Origin: Croceivirga sp.
Lineage (GTDB): Bacteria; Bacteroidota; Bacteroidia; Flavobacteriales; Flavobacteriaceae
DNA: 64,000 bases
Assembly (NCBI GenBank): GCA_028284285.1
Contig: JANQSA010000018.1
Span: forward strand, 49,628 to 113,627
Reading direction: 5' to 3'
Every line of letters begins with the position of its first letter. The first letter of the stretch is position 1. Shown in pieces: positions 52,234 to 61,232 of this stretch. A model generated the notes under the pieces. The model had not been told where the DNA came from, did not search any database, and saw nothing but the letters and a program-made list of their open reading frames with translations. The position numbers and the translations under genes were made by a program.

Positions 52234-53550
52234 ATGAGCACCAAAACCATTCCTTATGTCCCTTTTAAAGTAAAAGACATTGCTTTGGCAGATTGGGGAC
52301 GGAAAGAAATTGAATTAGCGGAAGCCGAGATGCCGGGATTGATGGCGCTACGGGAAGAGTATAAAGACCAGCAACCCTTAAAAGGGGCTCGAATTGCAGG
52401 ATGTTTGCATATGACCATACAAACTGCGGTGTTGATTGAGACCTTAATTGCCTTAGGAGCCGAAGTCACCTGGAGTTCCTGTAATATTTTCTCTACCCAG
52501 GATCATGCTGCGGCCGCAATAGCGGCGGCAGGCATACCAGTCTATGCCTGGAAAGGAATGACCGAGGAAGAATTTGATTGGTGCATAGAACAGACCTTGT
52601 TTTTTGGAGAAGAACGTCAACCCCTAAATATGATCCTGGACGACGGTGGGGATCTGACCAATATGGTTTTGGATAACTATCCGGAATTGACCGCGGGTAT
52701 TCGGGGCCTTTCCGAAGAAACCACAACCGGGGTACACCGCTTATACGAGCGGTTCAAAAATGGTTCCCTTCCCATGCCTGCGATCAACGTAAATGACTCT
52801 GTAACCAAGTCTAAATTTGATAATAAATACGGTTGTAAAGAGAGCGCCGTAGATGCGATACGAAGAGCTACGGATACTATGTTGGCAGGAAAACGCGTAG
52901 TAGTCGCCGGTTACGGCGATGTGGGTAAAGGGACCGCTGCCTCTTTTAGGGGAGCCGGCGCTATTGTTACCGTTACGGAAATTGATCCTATATGTGCTCT
53001 GCAAGCTTGTATGGATGGCTATGAGGTGAAAAAACTGGAAAGTGTTGTTCCTAACGCCGATGTTGTTATTACAGCAACAGGAAATAAAGACATTATCCGT
53101 GAAGAACACTTCAGAGCTTTAAAAGACAAAGCCATTGTCTGCAACATCGGGCACTTTGACAATGAAATAGATATGGCCTGGCTAAATACCCATTACGGGG
53201 AAACCAAGGACGAAATTAAACCCCAGGTGGACAAATACACGGTTGAGGGTAAGGACATCATTATCCTTGCAGAAGGAAGATTGGTCAATCTGGGCTGTGC
53301 TACCGGTCACCCCAGTTTTGTGATGAGTAACTCTTTTACCAATCAGACCCTGGCACAAATTGAGTTGTGGAACAACAGTGGTAAATACGGTAATGAGGTA
53401 TATACCCTTCCCAAGCATTTGGATGAAAAAGTTGCCAAATTACACCTGGCCAGATTGGGTGCCGAACTCACGGAACTCAAGGAAGACCAAGCAAAATATA
53501 TTGGCGTAAAAGTAGAAGGGCCGTATAAGCCGGAGTATTACAGATACTAG
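52234..53550 (+). CDS. ahcY: Adenosylhomocysteinase
   Basis: Splits S-adenosylhomocysteine to adenosine and homocysteine, keeping methylation running. The 438-residue protein opens with [25 protein letters not shown]. It has the substrate segment [35 protein letters not shown], the NAD-binding [13 protein letters not shown], and the C-terminal [13 protein letters not shown]...YKPEYYRY that closes the partner subunit site. Single gene with a clear terminator. Confidence 0.96.
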   Translation: MSTKTIPYVPFKVKDIALADWGRKEIELAEAEMPGLMALREEYKDQQPLKGARIAGCLHMTIQTAVLIETLIALGAEVTWSSCNIFSTQDHAAAAIAAAGIPVYAWKGMTEEEFDWCIEQTLFFGEERQPLNMILDDGGDLTNMVLDNYPELTAGIRGLSEETTTGVHRLYERFKNGSLPMPAINVNDSVTKSKFDNKYGCKESAVDAIRRATDTMLAGKRVVVAGYGDVGKGTAASFRGAGAIVTVTEIDPICALQACMDGYEVKKLESVVPNADVVITATGNKDIIREEHFRALKDKAIVCNIGHFDNEIDMAWLNTHYGETKDEIKPQVDKYTVEGKDIIILAEGRLVNLGCATGHPSFVMSNSFTNQTLAQIELWNNSGKYGNEVYTLPKHLDEKVAKLHLARLGAELTELKEDQAKYIGVKVEGPYKPEYYRY

Positions 53551-53587
53551 AAATTAGAGCGTTTCGCTTTTAGAAGAAAGACAAAAG

Positions 53588-53614
53588 ACCCTTGTAGTAA
53601 TACAGGGGTTTTTT
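53588..53614 (+). terminator. Intrinsic terminator after ahcY
   Basis: Stem ACCCTTGTA / TACAGGGGT (one wobble) with a GTAA loop, followed by TTTTTT. It touches the end of the convergent LytTR gene and may serve both strands. Confidence 0.8.
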
Positions 53615-54368
53615 ACATATCCAACCACCGCTTAAATCTGGTTGTACGTTCGCGGGAAACGATCACTTGCTCTTCTTCCTTTGGGAGTATCTTCAGCAGC
53701 AATCGGCTATTAAAATAACTGTGGATTTCCACAACGGCTCTTACCGAAACCATAAACTTTCGGTTGATCCGGAAAAAGTGAATCGGATTAAGGATGTTCT
53801 CCAATTGGTCAATCGTATATTCAATAGGATAGGTCTGACCGGAATGGGTGTACAGACAAATCATCCCTTCATGAGACTTAAAATAAGCAATATCTTCGAC
53901 ATTAAAAGATTTAAACATATTGCCCACTTTTACCATAAACCGATGTTTGTATTCCTTATGAAAAAGTTGCTTTAGTTGTTCCAGGTTCTCTTTGCCCTTC
54001 TGACCATTTCGGGTAATGTTCTTCTTAAACTTTTCCAGGGCTTTTTTTAGGTCCTCCTTCACAATAGGCTTTAACAAATAATCCAATCCGTTGTACTTAA
54101 AACCCCGGATAGCAAATTCATTGTAGGCCGTGGTGAAGATGACCGGAGGATGATCTTCCAGGCCGTCCAGAATATCAAAGCCGTAACCATCATTCAACTG
54201 GATATCTAAAAAAATAAGGTCGGGGAGCGTATTTTCAGTAAACCAGGCTGTGCCGCTTTCAACAGAACTGAGTGTGGCTTCCAAATTAATCTCCGGAGCC
54301 AGCTCCGCCACCATTTGTCCCAGGCGTTTGGCGGCAAATTCCTCATCTTCTACAATAACCGCTTTCAT
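53613..54368 (-). CDS. LytTR family response regulator
   Basis: A 251-residue regulator: receiver domain with Asp55 in LIFLDIQLNDGYGFDIL, phospho-switch and KPIVKEDL, then a linker. The LytTR DNA-binding domain (about 150-250) includes RFMVKVGNMFKSFNVEDIAYFKSHEGMICLYT and HFFRINRKFMVSVRAVVEI. Its ATG overlaps the sensor gene stop by one base. The likely target is the TonB receptor gene divergent from the pair. Confidence 0.93.
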   Translation of the reverse strand: MKAVIVEDEEFAAKRLGQMVAELAPEINLEATLSSVESGTAWFTENTLPDLIFLDIQLNDGYGFDILDGLEDHPPVIFTTAYNEFAIRGFKYNGLDYLLKPIVKEDLKKALEKFKKNITRNGQKGKENLEQLKQLFHKEYKHRFMVKVGNMFKSFNVEDIAYFKSHEGMICLYTHSGQTYPIEYTIDQLENILNPIHFFRINRKFMVSVRAVVEIHSYFNSRLLLKILPKEEEQVIVSRERTTRFKRWLDM

Positions 54369-55453
54369 CAGGAAATCGCTTTTAAATCTGTTTTAGTAAT
54401 GTTCTTACCCAATAAGGGAATGATCACTTCAAAGAAGTCAACTTCCTCCCGTACCAAAACCTGTTTATTAGTATAAAACGCATAACGCTTTTTAATGTTC
54501 TTAATACCCAAACAAGTGGTCGCTTCTTTCAGTTCTCTTTTTTGCAAATTGTTTTTGATCGCCAAAGCATCATTTTGAATGGTAGAAATGATAATACTTA
54601 AGGGTTTTTCCTTACTGAATACATTGTGTTTCATCGCATTTTCTACCAACATCTGAAGCGAAAGGGTAGGGATCAAATATTGGTCAAGATCCAGGTCGAC
54701 ATTCAATTCAATTTGTACGGCCTGTTTATGACGCACCTTCATCATAAAAATGAAGGTGTCCAGAAAACCCAACTCTTTTTGAAGACTTACCAAATCTTGC
54801 TCCCGATTATCCAAAATATAACGGTAACTACTGGCTAAACGGGTGACAAAATCCGATGCCAAGTCCCGGTCTTCATACATCAAAGAGGTAAGCGTGTTTA
54901 AACTATTAAACAAAAAATGCGGGCTTATCTGGTTCTTCAAAGAGGTATACTGGGAGGCCAACATGTCTTTTTTTAAGTCCTCCAATTGTTTTTGGAGCGT
55001 GTCCTGGTAGGTTACGGTATAATAAAACATATTGAAAAAGATCACTGTACAGCCTAGCAAAATGGCCCTGGAAAAGTCCACTCTAAATTGTAATTCCGGA
55101 TCTTCGCAAACAATACCAAGGGTCTCTTTTAATGGAAAAAGGGCCAAATAATAAATCCCGGCTGAAACAGGTAACATAATCCCCAGGTTAATCCCAACAA
55201 TCTTTAGACTGCGTGTTAAGTTTAGTTTGGAGTGCTTTTTGTTCCGTTTAAGCAAATAGTCATTGATTTCCCAGGTGGCCATAAACAAGAAAAAGGCGCT
55301 GAAATAGTAAAAAAGACTGGTAGGACTAAAAAAACCTTCCAAATCTTTTTCATCATGTTCCATGGTTAGCTTTACCGTGAAAAAGACCACGTTGACTACC
55401 ATCCAACGGAAGAAAAACTTGCGGAAGCCCTTATTTGAGAAAATCCTTTTCAT
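54368..55453 (-). CDS. LytS-like sensor histidine kinase
   Basis: A 361-residue membrane kinase with four or five N-terminal helices (about 10-155) and a His_kinase domain: LASQYTSLKNQISPHFLFNSLNTLTSLM, with the phospho-acceptor His of SPHFLFN, and TLSLQMLVENAMKHNVFSK (N box). The G boxes are reduced, as usual for the LytS/YehU family. The ATG at 55453 (MKRIFSNKGFRKF) is chosen; the upstream frame adds an unsupported tail. Co-translated with the LytTR regulator. Confidence 0.92.
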   Translation of the reverse strand: MKRIFSNKGFRKFFFRWMVVNVVFFTVKLTMEHDEKDLEGFFSPTSLFYYFSAFFLFMATWEINDYLLKRNKKHSKLNLTRSLKIVGINLGIMLPVSAGIYYLALFPLKETLGIVCEDPELQFRVDFSRAILLGCTVIFFNMFYYTVTYQDTLQKQLEDLKKDMLASQYTSLKNQISPHFLFNSLNTLTSLMYEDRDLASDFVTRLASSYRYILDNREQDLVSLQKELGFLDTFIFMMKVRHKQAVQIELNVDLDLDQYLIPTLSLQMLVENAMKHNVFSKEKPLSIIISTIQNDALAIKNNLQKRELKEATTCLGIKNIKKRYAFYTNKQVLVREEVDFFEVIIPLLGKNITKTDLKAIS

Positions 55454-55690
55454 TTCAACTTTAAAGATACACAAGTGTTCTTTGTGGTGTCCTGGCGAAA
55501 AACTCACATGTCAATATTCAAGTTAAATCGGCATATCTTCCGGTGAGCCGTACTTACTTCTTCCGAAAGGCAACTTTCTCCTCCAGCTTAAATTTTACCC
55601 GTTCAGGCTAAAAAGCCACAATTGAATTAAATGCATTCGGGCTGGCCTCTTTACAATCTTCAAATTGGGAGAAATTCTAAAAAACCCGTT

Positions 55691-58078
55691 ATGAAAAAAA
55701 CAATTGCTATCCTAACGCTTCTTCTGGCACAGTTAGGCTTTTCCCAAACCGGTACCATCAAGGGGATCGTCATAGACAAACAATCCGAGAATCCCCTCGA
55801 AGGAGCAACCGTTGAACTCCTGGACATGGAAGTGGCTACAGGAGTAATTACAGACTTCAATGGCCGATTTACCCTTACCGATGTTCCTATTGGTCGACAA
55901 TCCATACAAGTAAGTTTTATTGGTTATGAGAGCACCACCATTCCCAATGTTGTAGTGACCACAGGGAAAGACGTAAGTCTTACCATAGGCCTTTTGGAGT
56001 CTTTTAATCAGTTGGACGAAATTGTCCTGACCACCGATACCACCAAGGATCGTCCTCTAAACAAAGCCGCCACAGTCTCTGCCCGGCAATTCGGAATTGA
56101 GGAAGTAACCCGTTTTTCCGGGGGAAGAAGTGATGTTGGCCGTTTGGCAGCAAATTTTGCCGGGGTATCTACTCCGGACGACAGCCGAAACGACATTGTA
56201 GTTCGCGGAAACTCACCCATAGGATTACTTTGGCGGGTTGAAGGTATTCCCATCCCCAACCCCAACCACTTTGCCGCTTTTGGTACAACAGGCGGACCGG
56301 TTTCTGCCATAAACCCCAACATGCTCAAAAATTCCGATTTCATTACGTCGGCATTTCCTGCAGAATATGGCAATGCCCTGGGCGGTGTTTTTGACCTTGG
56401 ATTCCGGAATGGCAACGTTGATGATTACGAATTCACCGCCCAGGCGGGGGCGTTTACCGGGCTCGAGGCCACCGCAGAAGGCCCCATGGGAAATAATAAT
56501 GGTTCCTTTTTACTGGCAGCTCGATATTCCCTTGTAGGCCTTGTTGGAGGTGGTGCCGGAGGAGCCTCCACAGCAGTTCCCAACTATGCTGACCTTTCCT
56601 TTAACCTTAACTTTGGCAAGGGGAAACTGGGTACTTTTTCCCTGTTTGGCATATTGGCTACCTCAGATATAGAATTTCTTGGCGATGAAATTGATGAAAA
56701 TGATCTGTTTGCGGCCGAGGATGAAGACCTGTTCGTAGAATCCCGTTTTGGGGTGCTGGGTCTCAAACACCAAATTAATATTGGTGAAAACTCCTATTTG
56801 CGCACTATCGTTGGAGGATCATTGGCCCAAAGCCAGATCAATGCGGATCGCTATATCAACAAAGACACCCCGGAAGAACGGATTATTCCCTTCTTTGATA
56901 CCGATGATCTGGAAAGCAGGCTTACTTTCTCCACACTTTTTAACAGTAAGATAAGCAACCGGGTAACCTTTAGGGCCGGGGTCCTGGTAGAGAATTTTGG
57001 GTTGGAATCCCTGCTTAGAGATCGTGAAGAGCAACCGGATAATGACGGAGACGGGGATCCGGACCTGACTACTTTCCGGGATGTAGACGAATCCTTTGTT
57101 ACCGCTCAGCCCTATGTACAAGGGCGAATCCGGTTAACCGAAAAATTAACCCTCAACGCCGGAATACACAGCCTTTACAGCGGCCTTAACGAACAATTTG
57201 TTTTTGAACCCCGGGGTGGCCTTAAATACAACATTTCCCGCTCCCAAAGCCTTAGTTTAGGGTATGGTCTGCATCATCAACCCGTTCCGCTTCCCCTGCT
57301 TTTTATTAGCGAAAACGTCAATGGAGAAGCTGTCCAAACCAACCGTGAACTGGATTTTGTTCGCAGCGCACATTATGTGCTGGGGTATGACGTAAAACTC
57401 GCCCCAAGTTGGCGTGGCAAAGTGGAAGTGTACTACCAGGATATTGATAATGCCGCTGTAGAATCCTTTCCCTCCAGCTATTCCTCACTTACAGAAGGCG
57501 CGGATTTTGTCTTTGACAACGACAGGGTTGCTTTGGTAAATGAGGGAACGGGATTTAACCGTGGTATCGAATTCACCCTGGAAAAATTCTTTAGCAAGGG
57601 GTATTACGGCCTTTTGACGGGTTCTTTTTTTGAAAGCCGGTATGAAGGCAGTGATGGTATAGAACGTAATACTCCTTTCAATAACGGGTATGTTCTTAAT
57701 TTTCTGACGGGCAGGGAATTCAAAATTGGAAAGTCCCGCCGTAATGTGCTCTTTGTAGATACCCGCGTAGCCACCTCCGGGGGGCAATACTTCACGCCCA
57801 TAGACCTGGAAGCCTCGCAACAAGCCGGTTTTGAAGTGCAACGGGAAGATCTCGCGTTCAGTGAACGTTTTGATGATTATTTCCGGTGGGACCTGAAATT
57901 TGGTATCCGACTGAACAGCAAAGAGAAAAAAAGGTCGCACCAATTCTACGTTGATCTACAAAACGTTACGAACAATGAAAATGTGTTTGTAAGGCGTTAT
58001 AACCGCCTCACCAACCAGGTGGACCAGGTAGACCAGATCGGTTTCTTCCCGGACTTCGGATACAAATTTCAATTTTAA
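55691..58078 (+). CDS. TonB-dependent receptor with carboxypeptidase-regulatory-like domain
   Basis: A 795-residue outer-membrane receptor: signal MKKTIAILTLLLAQLGFSQ, a CarboxypepD_reg-like beta-sandwich (GTIKGIVIDKQSENPLEGATVELLDMEV, about 21-105), and a plug (GRLAANFAGVSTPDDSRNDIVVRGNSPIGLLWRVEGIPIPNPNHFAAFG). The barrel ends in YKFQF. No SusD partner follows; instead an SDR gene starts 10 bp downstream. The ligand is unknown. The ATG at 55691 is preferred to a start 60 bases upstream. The divergent LytTR pair probably regulates it. Confidence 0.9.
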   Translation: MKKTIAILTLLLAQLGFSQTGTIKGIVIDKQSENPLEGATVELLDMEVATGVITDFNGRFTLTDVPIGRQSIQVSFIGYESTTIPNVVVTTGKDVSLTIGLLESFNQLDEIVLTTDTTKDRPLNKAATVSARQFGIEEVTRFSGGRSDVGRLAANFAGVSTPDDSRNDIVVRGNSPIGLLWRVEGIPIPNPNHFAAFGTTGGPVSAINPNMLKNSDFITSAFPAEYGNALGGVFDLGFRNGNVDDYEFTAQAGAFTGLEATAEGPMGNNNGSFLLAARYSLVGLVGGGAGGASTAVPNYADLSFNLNFGKGKLGTFSLFGILATSDIEFLGDEIDENDLFAAEDEDLFVESRFGVLGLKHQINIGENSYLRTIVGGSLAQSQINADRYINKDTPEERIIPFFDTDDLESRLTFSTLFNSKISNRVTFRAGVLVENFGLESLLRDREEQPDNDGDGDPDLTTFRDVDESFVTAQPYVQGRIRLTEKLTLNAGIHSLYSGLNEQFVFEPRGGLKYNISRSQSLSLGYGLHHQPVPLPLLFISENVNGEAVQTNRELDFVRSAHYVLGYDVKLAPSWRGKVEVYYQDIDNAAVESFPSSYSSLTEGADFVFDNDRVALVNEGTGFNRGIEFTLEKFFSKGYYGLLTGSFFESRYEGSDGIERNTPFNNGYVLNFLTGREFKIGKSRRNVLFVDTRVATSGGQYFTPIDLEASQQAGFEVQREDLAFSERFDDYFRWDLKFGIRLNSKEKKRSHQFYVDLQNVTNNENVFVRRYNRLTNQVDQVDQIGFFPDFGYKFQF

Positions 58079-58088
58079 AAGCACAGAC

Positions 58089-58907
58089 ATGGCATCTTCA
58101 CAAAACTTCAAAAACACGTTCAAAGCAAAGTACGGCCCCTGGGCACTGGTTACCGGGGCCTCCTCCGGTATTGGCAAAGCCTTGTGCAAACAATTAGCGG
58201 CAAAAGGTATGGACATTATCCTATCGGGAAGAAATACGGCTACCCTGCTTCCTCTCAGTGACAGCCTGGAAGAAGAATACGATATTACCACCGAAGAAGT
58301 GGTTGCCGATGTTTCCTCTATTCCTGAAGTGTATCAACTGGTAGAAACGATACGGGATATTCCTATTGGGCTATTTGTGGCTTCCGCCGGTTTTGGTACT
58401 TCAGGGCTGTTCAAGGACGCTGATCTGGAGAACGAGATCAAAATGTTAAAGGTCAATTCCTTAGCATTGATGATGCTTACCCATTTCTTTGCCCGAAAGT
58501 TTGCGGAACAAAAACGAGGTGGAATTATTTTAATGAGCTCCATTGTCGGATTTCAGGGCACTCCCAATGCTGCGCATTATGGCGCTACCAAAGCCTATGT
58601 GCAATCTTTGGGGGAAGGATTGTATCATGAATTAAAACCTTACGGTGTAGACGTGATCGCTGCCGCCCCGGGACCGGTAAACACAGGATTCGCAAAAGTG
58701 GCTAATATGAAAATGGGGAACGCTTTATCCCCTGAAGAAGTGGCTCCCGCTATTGTTAAAGCACTGGGGAAAAGGGCCACGGTATTTCCCGGAAAACTCA
58801 CTAAACTCTTGGTGTTTGGATTGCGAACCGTACCACGTTGGGGAAAGGTCCGTATCATGAAAATGGTGATGAAAGGGATGACCAAACATCAAAATGCACA
58901 GGCGTAA
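58089..58907 (+). CDS. Short-chain dehydrogenase/reductase (SDR)
   Basis: A 272-residue classical SDR: WALVTGASSGIGKALCKQL (cofactor loop), IGLFVASAGFGTSG, ILMSSIVGF with the catalytic Ser, and HYGATKAYVQSLGEGL with Tyr-x-x-x-Lys. The C-terminal extension (VFGLRTVPRWGKVRIMKMVMKGM) is basic and amphipathic and may touch membranes. The substrate is unknown. It is read with the TonB receptor and followed closely by the DinB-like/SRPBCC set. Confidence 0.9.
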   Translation: MASSQNFKNTFKAKYGPWALVTGASSGIGKALCKQLAAKGMDIILSGRNTATLLPLSDSLEEEYDITTEEVVADVSSIPEVYQLVETIRDIPIGLFVASAGFGTSGLFKDADLENEIKMLKVNSLALMMLTHFFARKFAEQKRGGIILMSSIVGFQGTPNAAHYGATKAYVQSLGEGLYHELKPYGVDVIAAAPGPVNTGFAKVANMKMGNALSPEEVAPAIVKALGKRATVFPGKLTKLLVFGLRTVPRWGKVRIMKMVMKGMTKHQNAQA

Positions 58908-58917
58908 CAGACAAAAA

Positions 58918-59454
58918 ATGAAATTACTTTTAATCTCCTGTAGTTTTTTTGCCCTGTTTTTCATTTTGTTCCTGGTGCCGCCGTCTACCTCGGATAGGGA
59001 GGCTATTGAAAATGCACTTGATGAATTGGAAAGCTATATCCCACTACGGGACAGTATACATCCCGAAGTTTCCAAAGTAGCTGTGGGCTGGCATTTGGAC
59101 CATAGTTTGCGCACCATCAATGAGATTTACAAAGCGCTCAACGCTTCGGACCCTGAGCTGTATAAAGGCGACCTTAATATAGGCCGCTCCTTTCTGTTAC
59201 TCATCAACAAAATACCAAGAGGTCGGGCTGAAGCTCCTAAAATTGTCATCCCGCCGGATACGATCTATTCGGATAGCCTTTACGGGCAGCTTGCTACCGC
59301 CAGAGATCATATTCAAGCGTACGAGGCACTCCCTAAAAAAGCATTTTTCACCCACCCTTATCTGGGTAGGTTAAAGAAAAAGAAGGCTTTGCGCTTTATA
59401 GCGATACATACCGAGCATCATTTAAAGATTATTAGAGACATTCTAAAAAAATAA
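58918..59454 (+). CDS. Membrane-anchored DinB/DUF1569-like protein (copy 1)
   Basis: A 178-residue protein with an N-terminal hydrophobic anchor (about 2-21) and a DinB-like four-helix pattern: H59-x-x-H62 in GWHLDHSLRTINEIY, His146 in FFTHPYLG, and His164/167/168 in AIHTEHHLKIIRDIL. These His positions match the metal site of the DUF1569/DinB superfamily. The exported placement is unusual. The closest relative in the window is the protein at 60223. The ATG at 58918 avoids overlap with the SDR gene. Confidence 0.6.
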   Translation: MKLLLISCSFFALFFILFLVPPSTSDREAIENALDELESYIPLRDSIHPEVSKVAVGWHLDHSLRTINEIYKALNASDPELYKGDLNIGRSFLLLINKIPRGRAEAPKIVIPPDTIYSDSLYGQLATARDHIQAYEALPKKAFFTHPYLGRLKKKKALRFIAIHTEHHLKIIRDILKK

Positions 59455-59460
59455 TACGTT

Positions 59461-60030
59461 ATGAAAAAGAACAGTGTATTACTTGCACTTGCCATTTGCC
59501 TGGTTTCCTGCGTGTCAACAAAAAAGAAAGTGGAGGCTGGGCAGCCGTATACAGATCAAATCAATTGGCCGGAAGCTTACCAGCCTGAAGAGGCGGGCTT
59601 TTTTGTCCATAATCAAATAGACATCGGGGCATCTCCGGAGACAGTTTGGAACATTCTGATCCAGGCCAAAACCTGGCCCGATTGGTATGAAGGTGCTAAA
59701 AATGTGGCCATAATACGCCCTGATGACACCAATATCCTTTTAAACAACTCCGTATTCACATGGAAGACCATGGGCCTGAACTTTGAATCGGTGATCAAGG
59801 AATACGAGCCGTATTCAAGACTAAGTTGGGAGTCCAAAAAGAACAGTATTAAAGGGTATCATGCATGGCTGATCGTTCCAACTGCCAACGGTTGCAAATT
59901 GATTACCCAGGAATCACAGACCGGTTTTTTAACCTTTATGCAAAAGGTATTTCAACCTAAAAAACTGGAAAATCTGCACCAAATATGGTTGGAGGAAATT
60001 ATGCAGAAGGCCGAGCAGGAAGAATTATGA
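59461..60030 (+). CDS. SRPBCC-family lipoprotein
   Basis: A 189-residue predicted lipoprotein (MKKNSVLLALAICLVSC, Cys17) whose mature part is a START/SRPBCC ligand-binding fold: FVHNQIDIGASPETVWNILIQAKTWPDWYEGAKNVAII (about 50-87), VFTWKTMGLNFESVIKEYEPYSRLSWES, and the C-terminal helix LHQIWLEEIMQKA. SRPBCC domains bind hydrophobic ligands or catalyse cyclisation; an exported form is uncommon. It lies 6 bp after DinB-like copy 1, in one operon. Confidence 0.75.
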   Translation: MKKNSVLLALAICLVSCVSTKKKVEAGQPYTDQINWPEAYQPEEAGFFVHNQIDIGASPETVWNILIQAKTWPDWYEGAKNVAIIRPDDTNILLNNSVFTWKTMGLNFESVIKEYEPYSRLSWESKKNSIKGYHAWLIVPTANGCKLITQESQTGFLTFMQKVFQPKKLENLHQIWLEEIMQKAEQEEL

Positions 60031-60096
60031 TAAATTTAGGTTACATATTTCCATTTCAAGCGTCCAACTGTCATCAATCAAAAACAACGTACAATC

Positions 60097-60219
60097 ATGA
60101 AAAAAGGCAAAAGAGAACATCGGGAAAAAGAGAAGAAATTAAAGCCAACATCCTTTACTTTGGAAAAAAGAAAAGCAACTCACCCAAGGTTTATTTGGTG
60201 GGGCTGGAAAACGGTATAA
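60097..60219 (+). CDS. 40-aa basic hypothetical protein
   Basis: A short frame opening MKKGKREHREKEKKLKPTSF and ending in RFIWWGWKTV: highly basic N-terminus, tryptophan-rich end. It stops three bases before the TTG start of DinB-like copy 2 and may couple its translation. Not recognised. It could be a leader peptide, a real small protein or chance. Confidence 0.4.
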   Translation: MKKGKREHREKEKKLKPTSFTLEKRKATHPRFIWWGWKTV

Positions 60220-60222
60220 GCA

Positions 60223-60762
60223 TTGAAAAAAGTTTCCTGGATTTTGGCACTGGCAATTGTTGCCATTACGGTTATTTCGGTAATTAACAACAGGGTTAGC
60301 CATCCCGATTTCCTGGTGGAAGAATTAACTGTAATTGAACATTATTTATCCCAAAAGGAGGTTGCCAATGAAGCTGTCTCCCAGGCGGATGTAGCCTGGC
60401 ATTTGGATCATATGCTAAAAACCATCAATGAAATATCAACGGATCTGATCAATTCTGACCCGGATGGTTTTACCCCGCGATTCAACGTACAACGTGTTGT
60501 GATCCATACTACCGGAATTATCCCACGAGGCACGGCCCAATCCCCACCCGGCACCGTTCCCCCTGATGTGGTCCTGCCGGATAGCCTTAGGGTACAACTT
60601 GCCCGGGCCCGTGAAAATCTGAAAAGCATCTCCGCTTTGGAGGAAAGGGCCTACTTTGCGCATCCTGTTTTTGACCATTTGGATCGGGATCAAGCCAGAA
60701 GGTTTATCCAAATCCATACCCGCCACCATCTAAAAATCATTCGGGAAATTTTGGGGGAATAA
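60223..60762 (+). CDS. Membrane-anchored DinB/DUF1569-like protein (copy 2)
   Basis: A 179-residue paralogue of copy 1: anchor (about 4-21), H60-x-x-H63 in AWHLDHMLKTINEI, His147 in YFAHPVFDHL, and His165/168/169 in QIHTRHHLKIIREIL. A middle segment GIIPRGTAQSPPGTVPPDVVLPDSL corresponds to KIPRGRAEAPKIVIPPDTI of copy 1. The start must be TTG at 60223, since no ATG is available. It shares the operon with the SRPBCC lipoprotein. Confidence 0.6.
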   Translation: MKKVSWILALAIVAITVISVINNRVSHPDFLVEELTVIEHYLSQKEVANEAVSQADVAWHLDHMLKTINEISTDLINSDPDGFTPRFNVQRVVIHTTGIIPRGTAQSPPGTVPPDVVLPDSLRVQLARARENLKSISALEERAYFAHPVFDHLDRDQARRFIQIHTRHHLKIIREILGE

Positions 60763-60839
60763 GGAAATAAAGCATCAAGAATTACAATCAGCATGATGGA
60801 AATCCTGTAAACGATTTATGAGCGAGAATACTAAAAAAG
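60741..60839 (+). repeat. Diverged segmental repeat, copy A
   Basis: Covers the end of DinB-like copy 2 and 77 bp beyond. It aligns with 62394-62497: similar TCGG-AAATTTT-GGGGAATA blocks, then a 21-base identical stretch (60819-60839, TGAGCGAGAATACTAAAAA and two more bases). The remainder of 60763-61033 shows no gene. Confidence 0.6.
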
Positions 60840-60990
60840 AGTAAGAATAGGACTTCCCGTAAAATGAAAACTAAATTTGCTTTTTTGTCTACTGCAAAGG
60901 TTCATTACTTCATAAAGTGTAATAAAACAAAAGCACTAGTTGAATGAAATAACTAATTGGTTCTTGAAAAAAGTTTGATACTATTATTTT

Positions 60991-61014
60991 ATATAATTGA
61001 TATATCAATTATAT
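60991..61014. promoter_or_regulatory. Perfect 24-bp palindrome, MarR operator candidate
   Basis: Half-site ATATAATTGATA followed by its exact complement, 20 bp before a truncated marR gene. The core TTGATATATCAA is of the type bound by MarR proteins, which autoregulate. Confidence 0.6.
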
Positions 61015-61033
61015 TTATGTCAAATTCATAAAA

Positions 61034-61204
61034 ATGAACTTGAAGCCGCCAACGGACATTGTCATTTATTCTATTGAAAATGCCATTACATCGTACAGAA
61101 AATTTGCCGGGAACAACATCAAAAAAGTGGAAAGTAATATAACAGTAGATCAGGCATTGAAGGGACCGAGCAAATCCGAACTAAAGCTGTTGGATTCCCT
61201 GTAA
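61034..61204 (+). pseudogene. Truncated MarR-family regulator
   Basis: A 56-codon frame. The first 42 residues (MNLKPPTDIVIYSIENAITS, RKFAGNNIKKV, ITVDQAL) match the N-terminal helices of Bacteroidota MarR regulators. It then jumps to GPSKSELKLLDSL and stops. The winged-helix domain is missing, most simply by internal deletion. The upstream palindrome is intact. It ends 28 bp before the serine hydrolase gene, which may have been its target. Confidence 0.6.
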
Positions 61205-61232
61205 AAAATAAATAACTGTAAGTGATAGAAAA

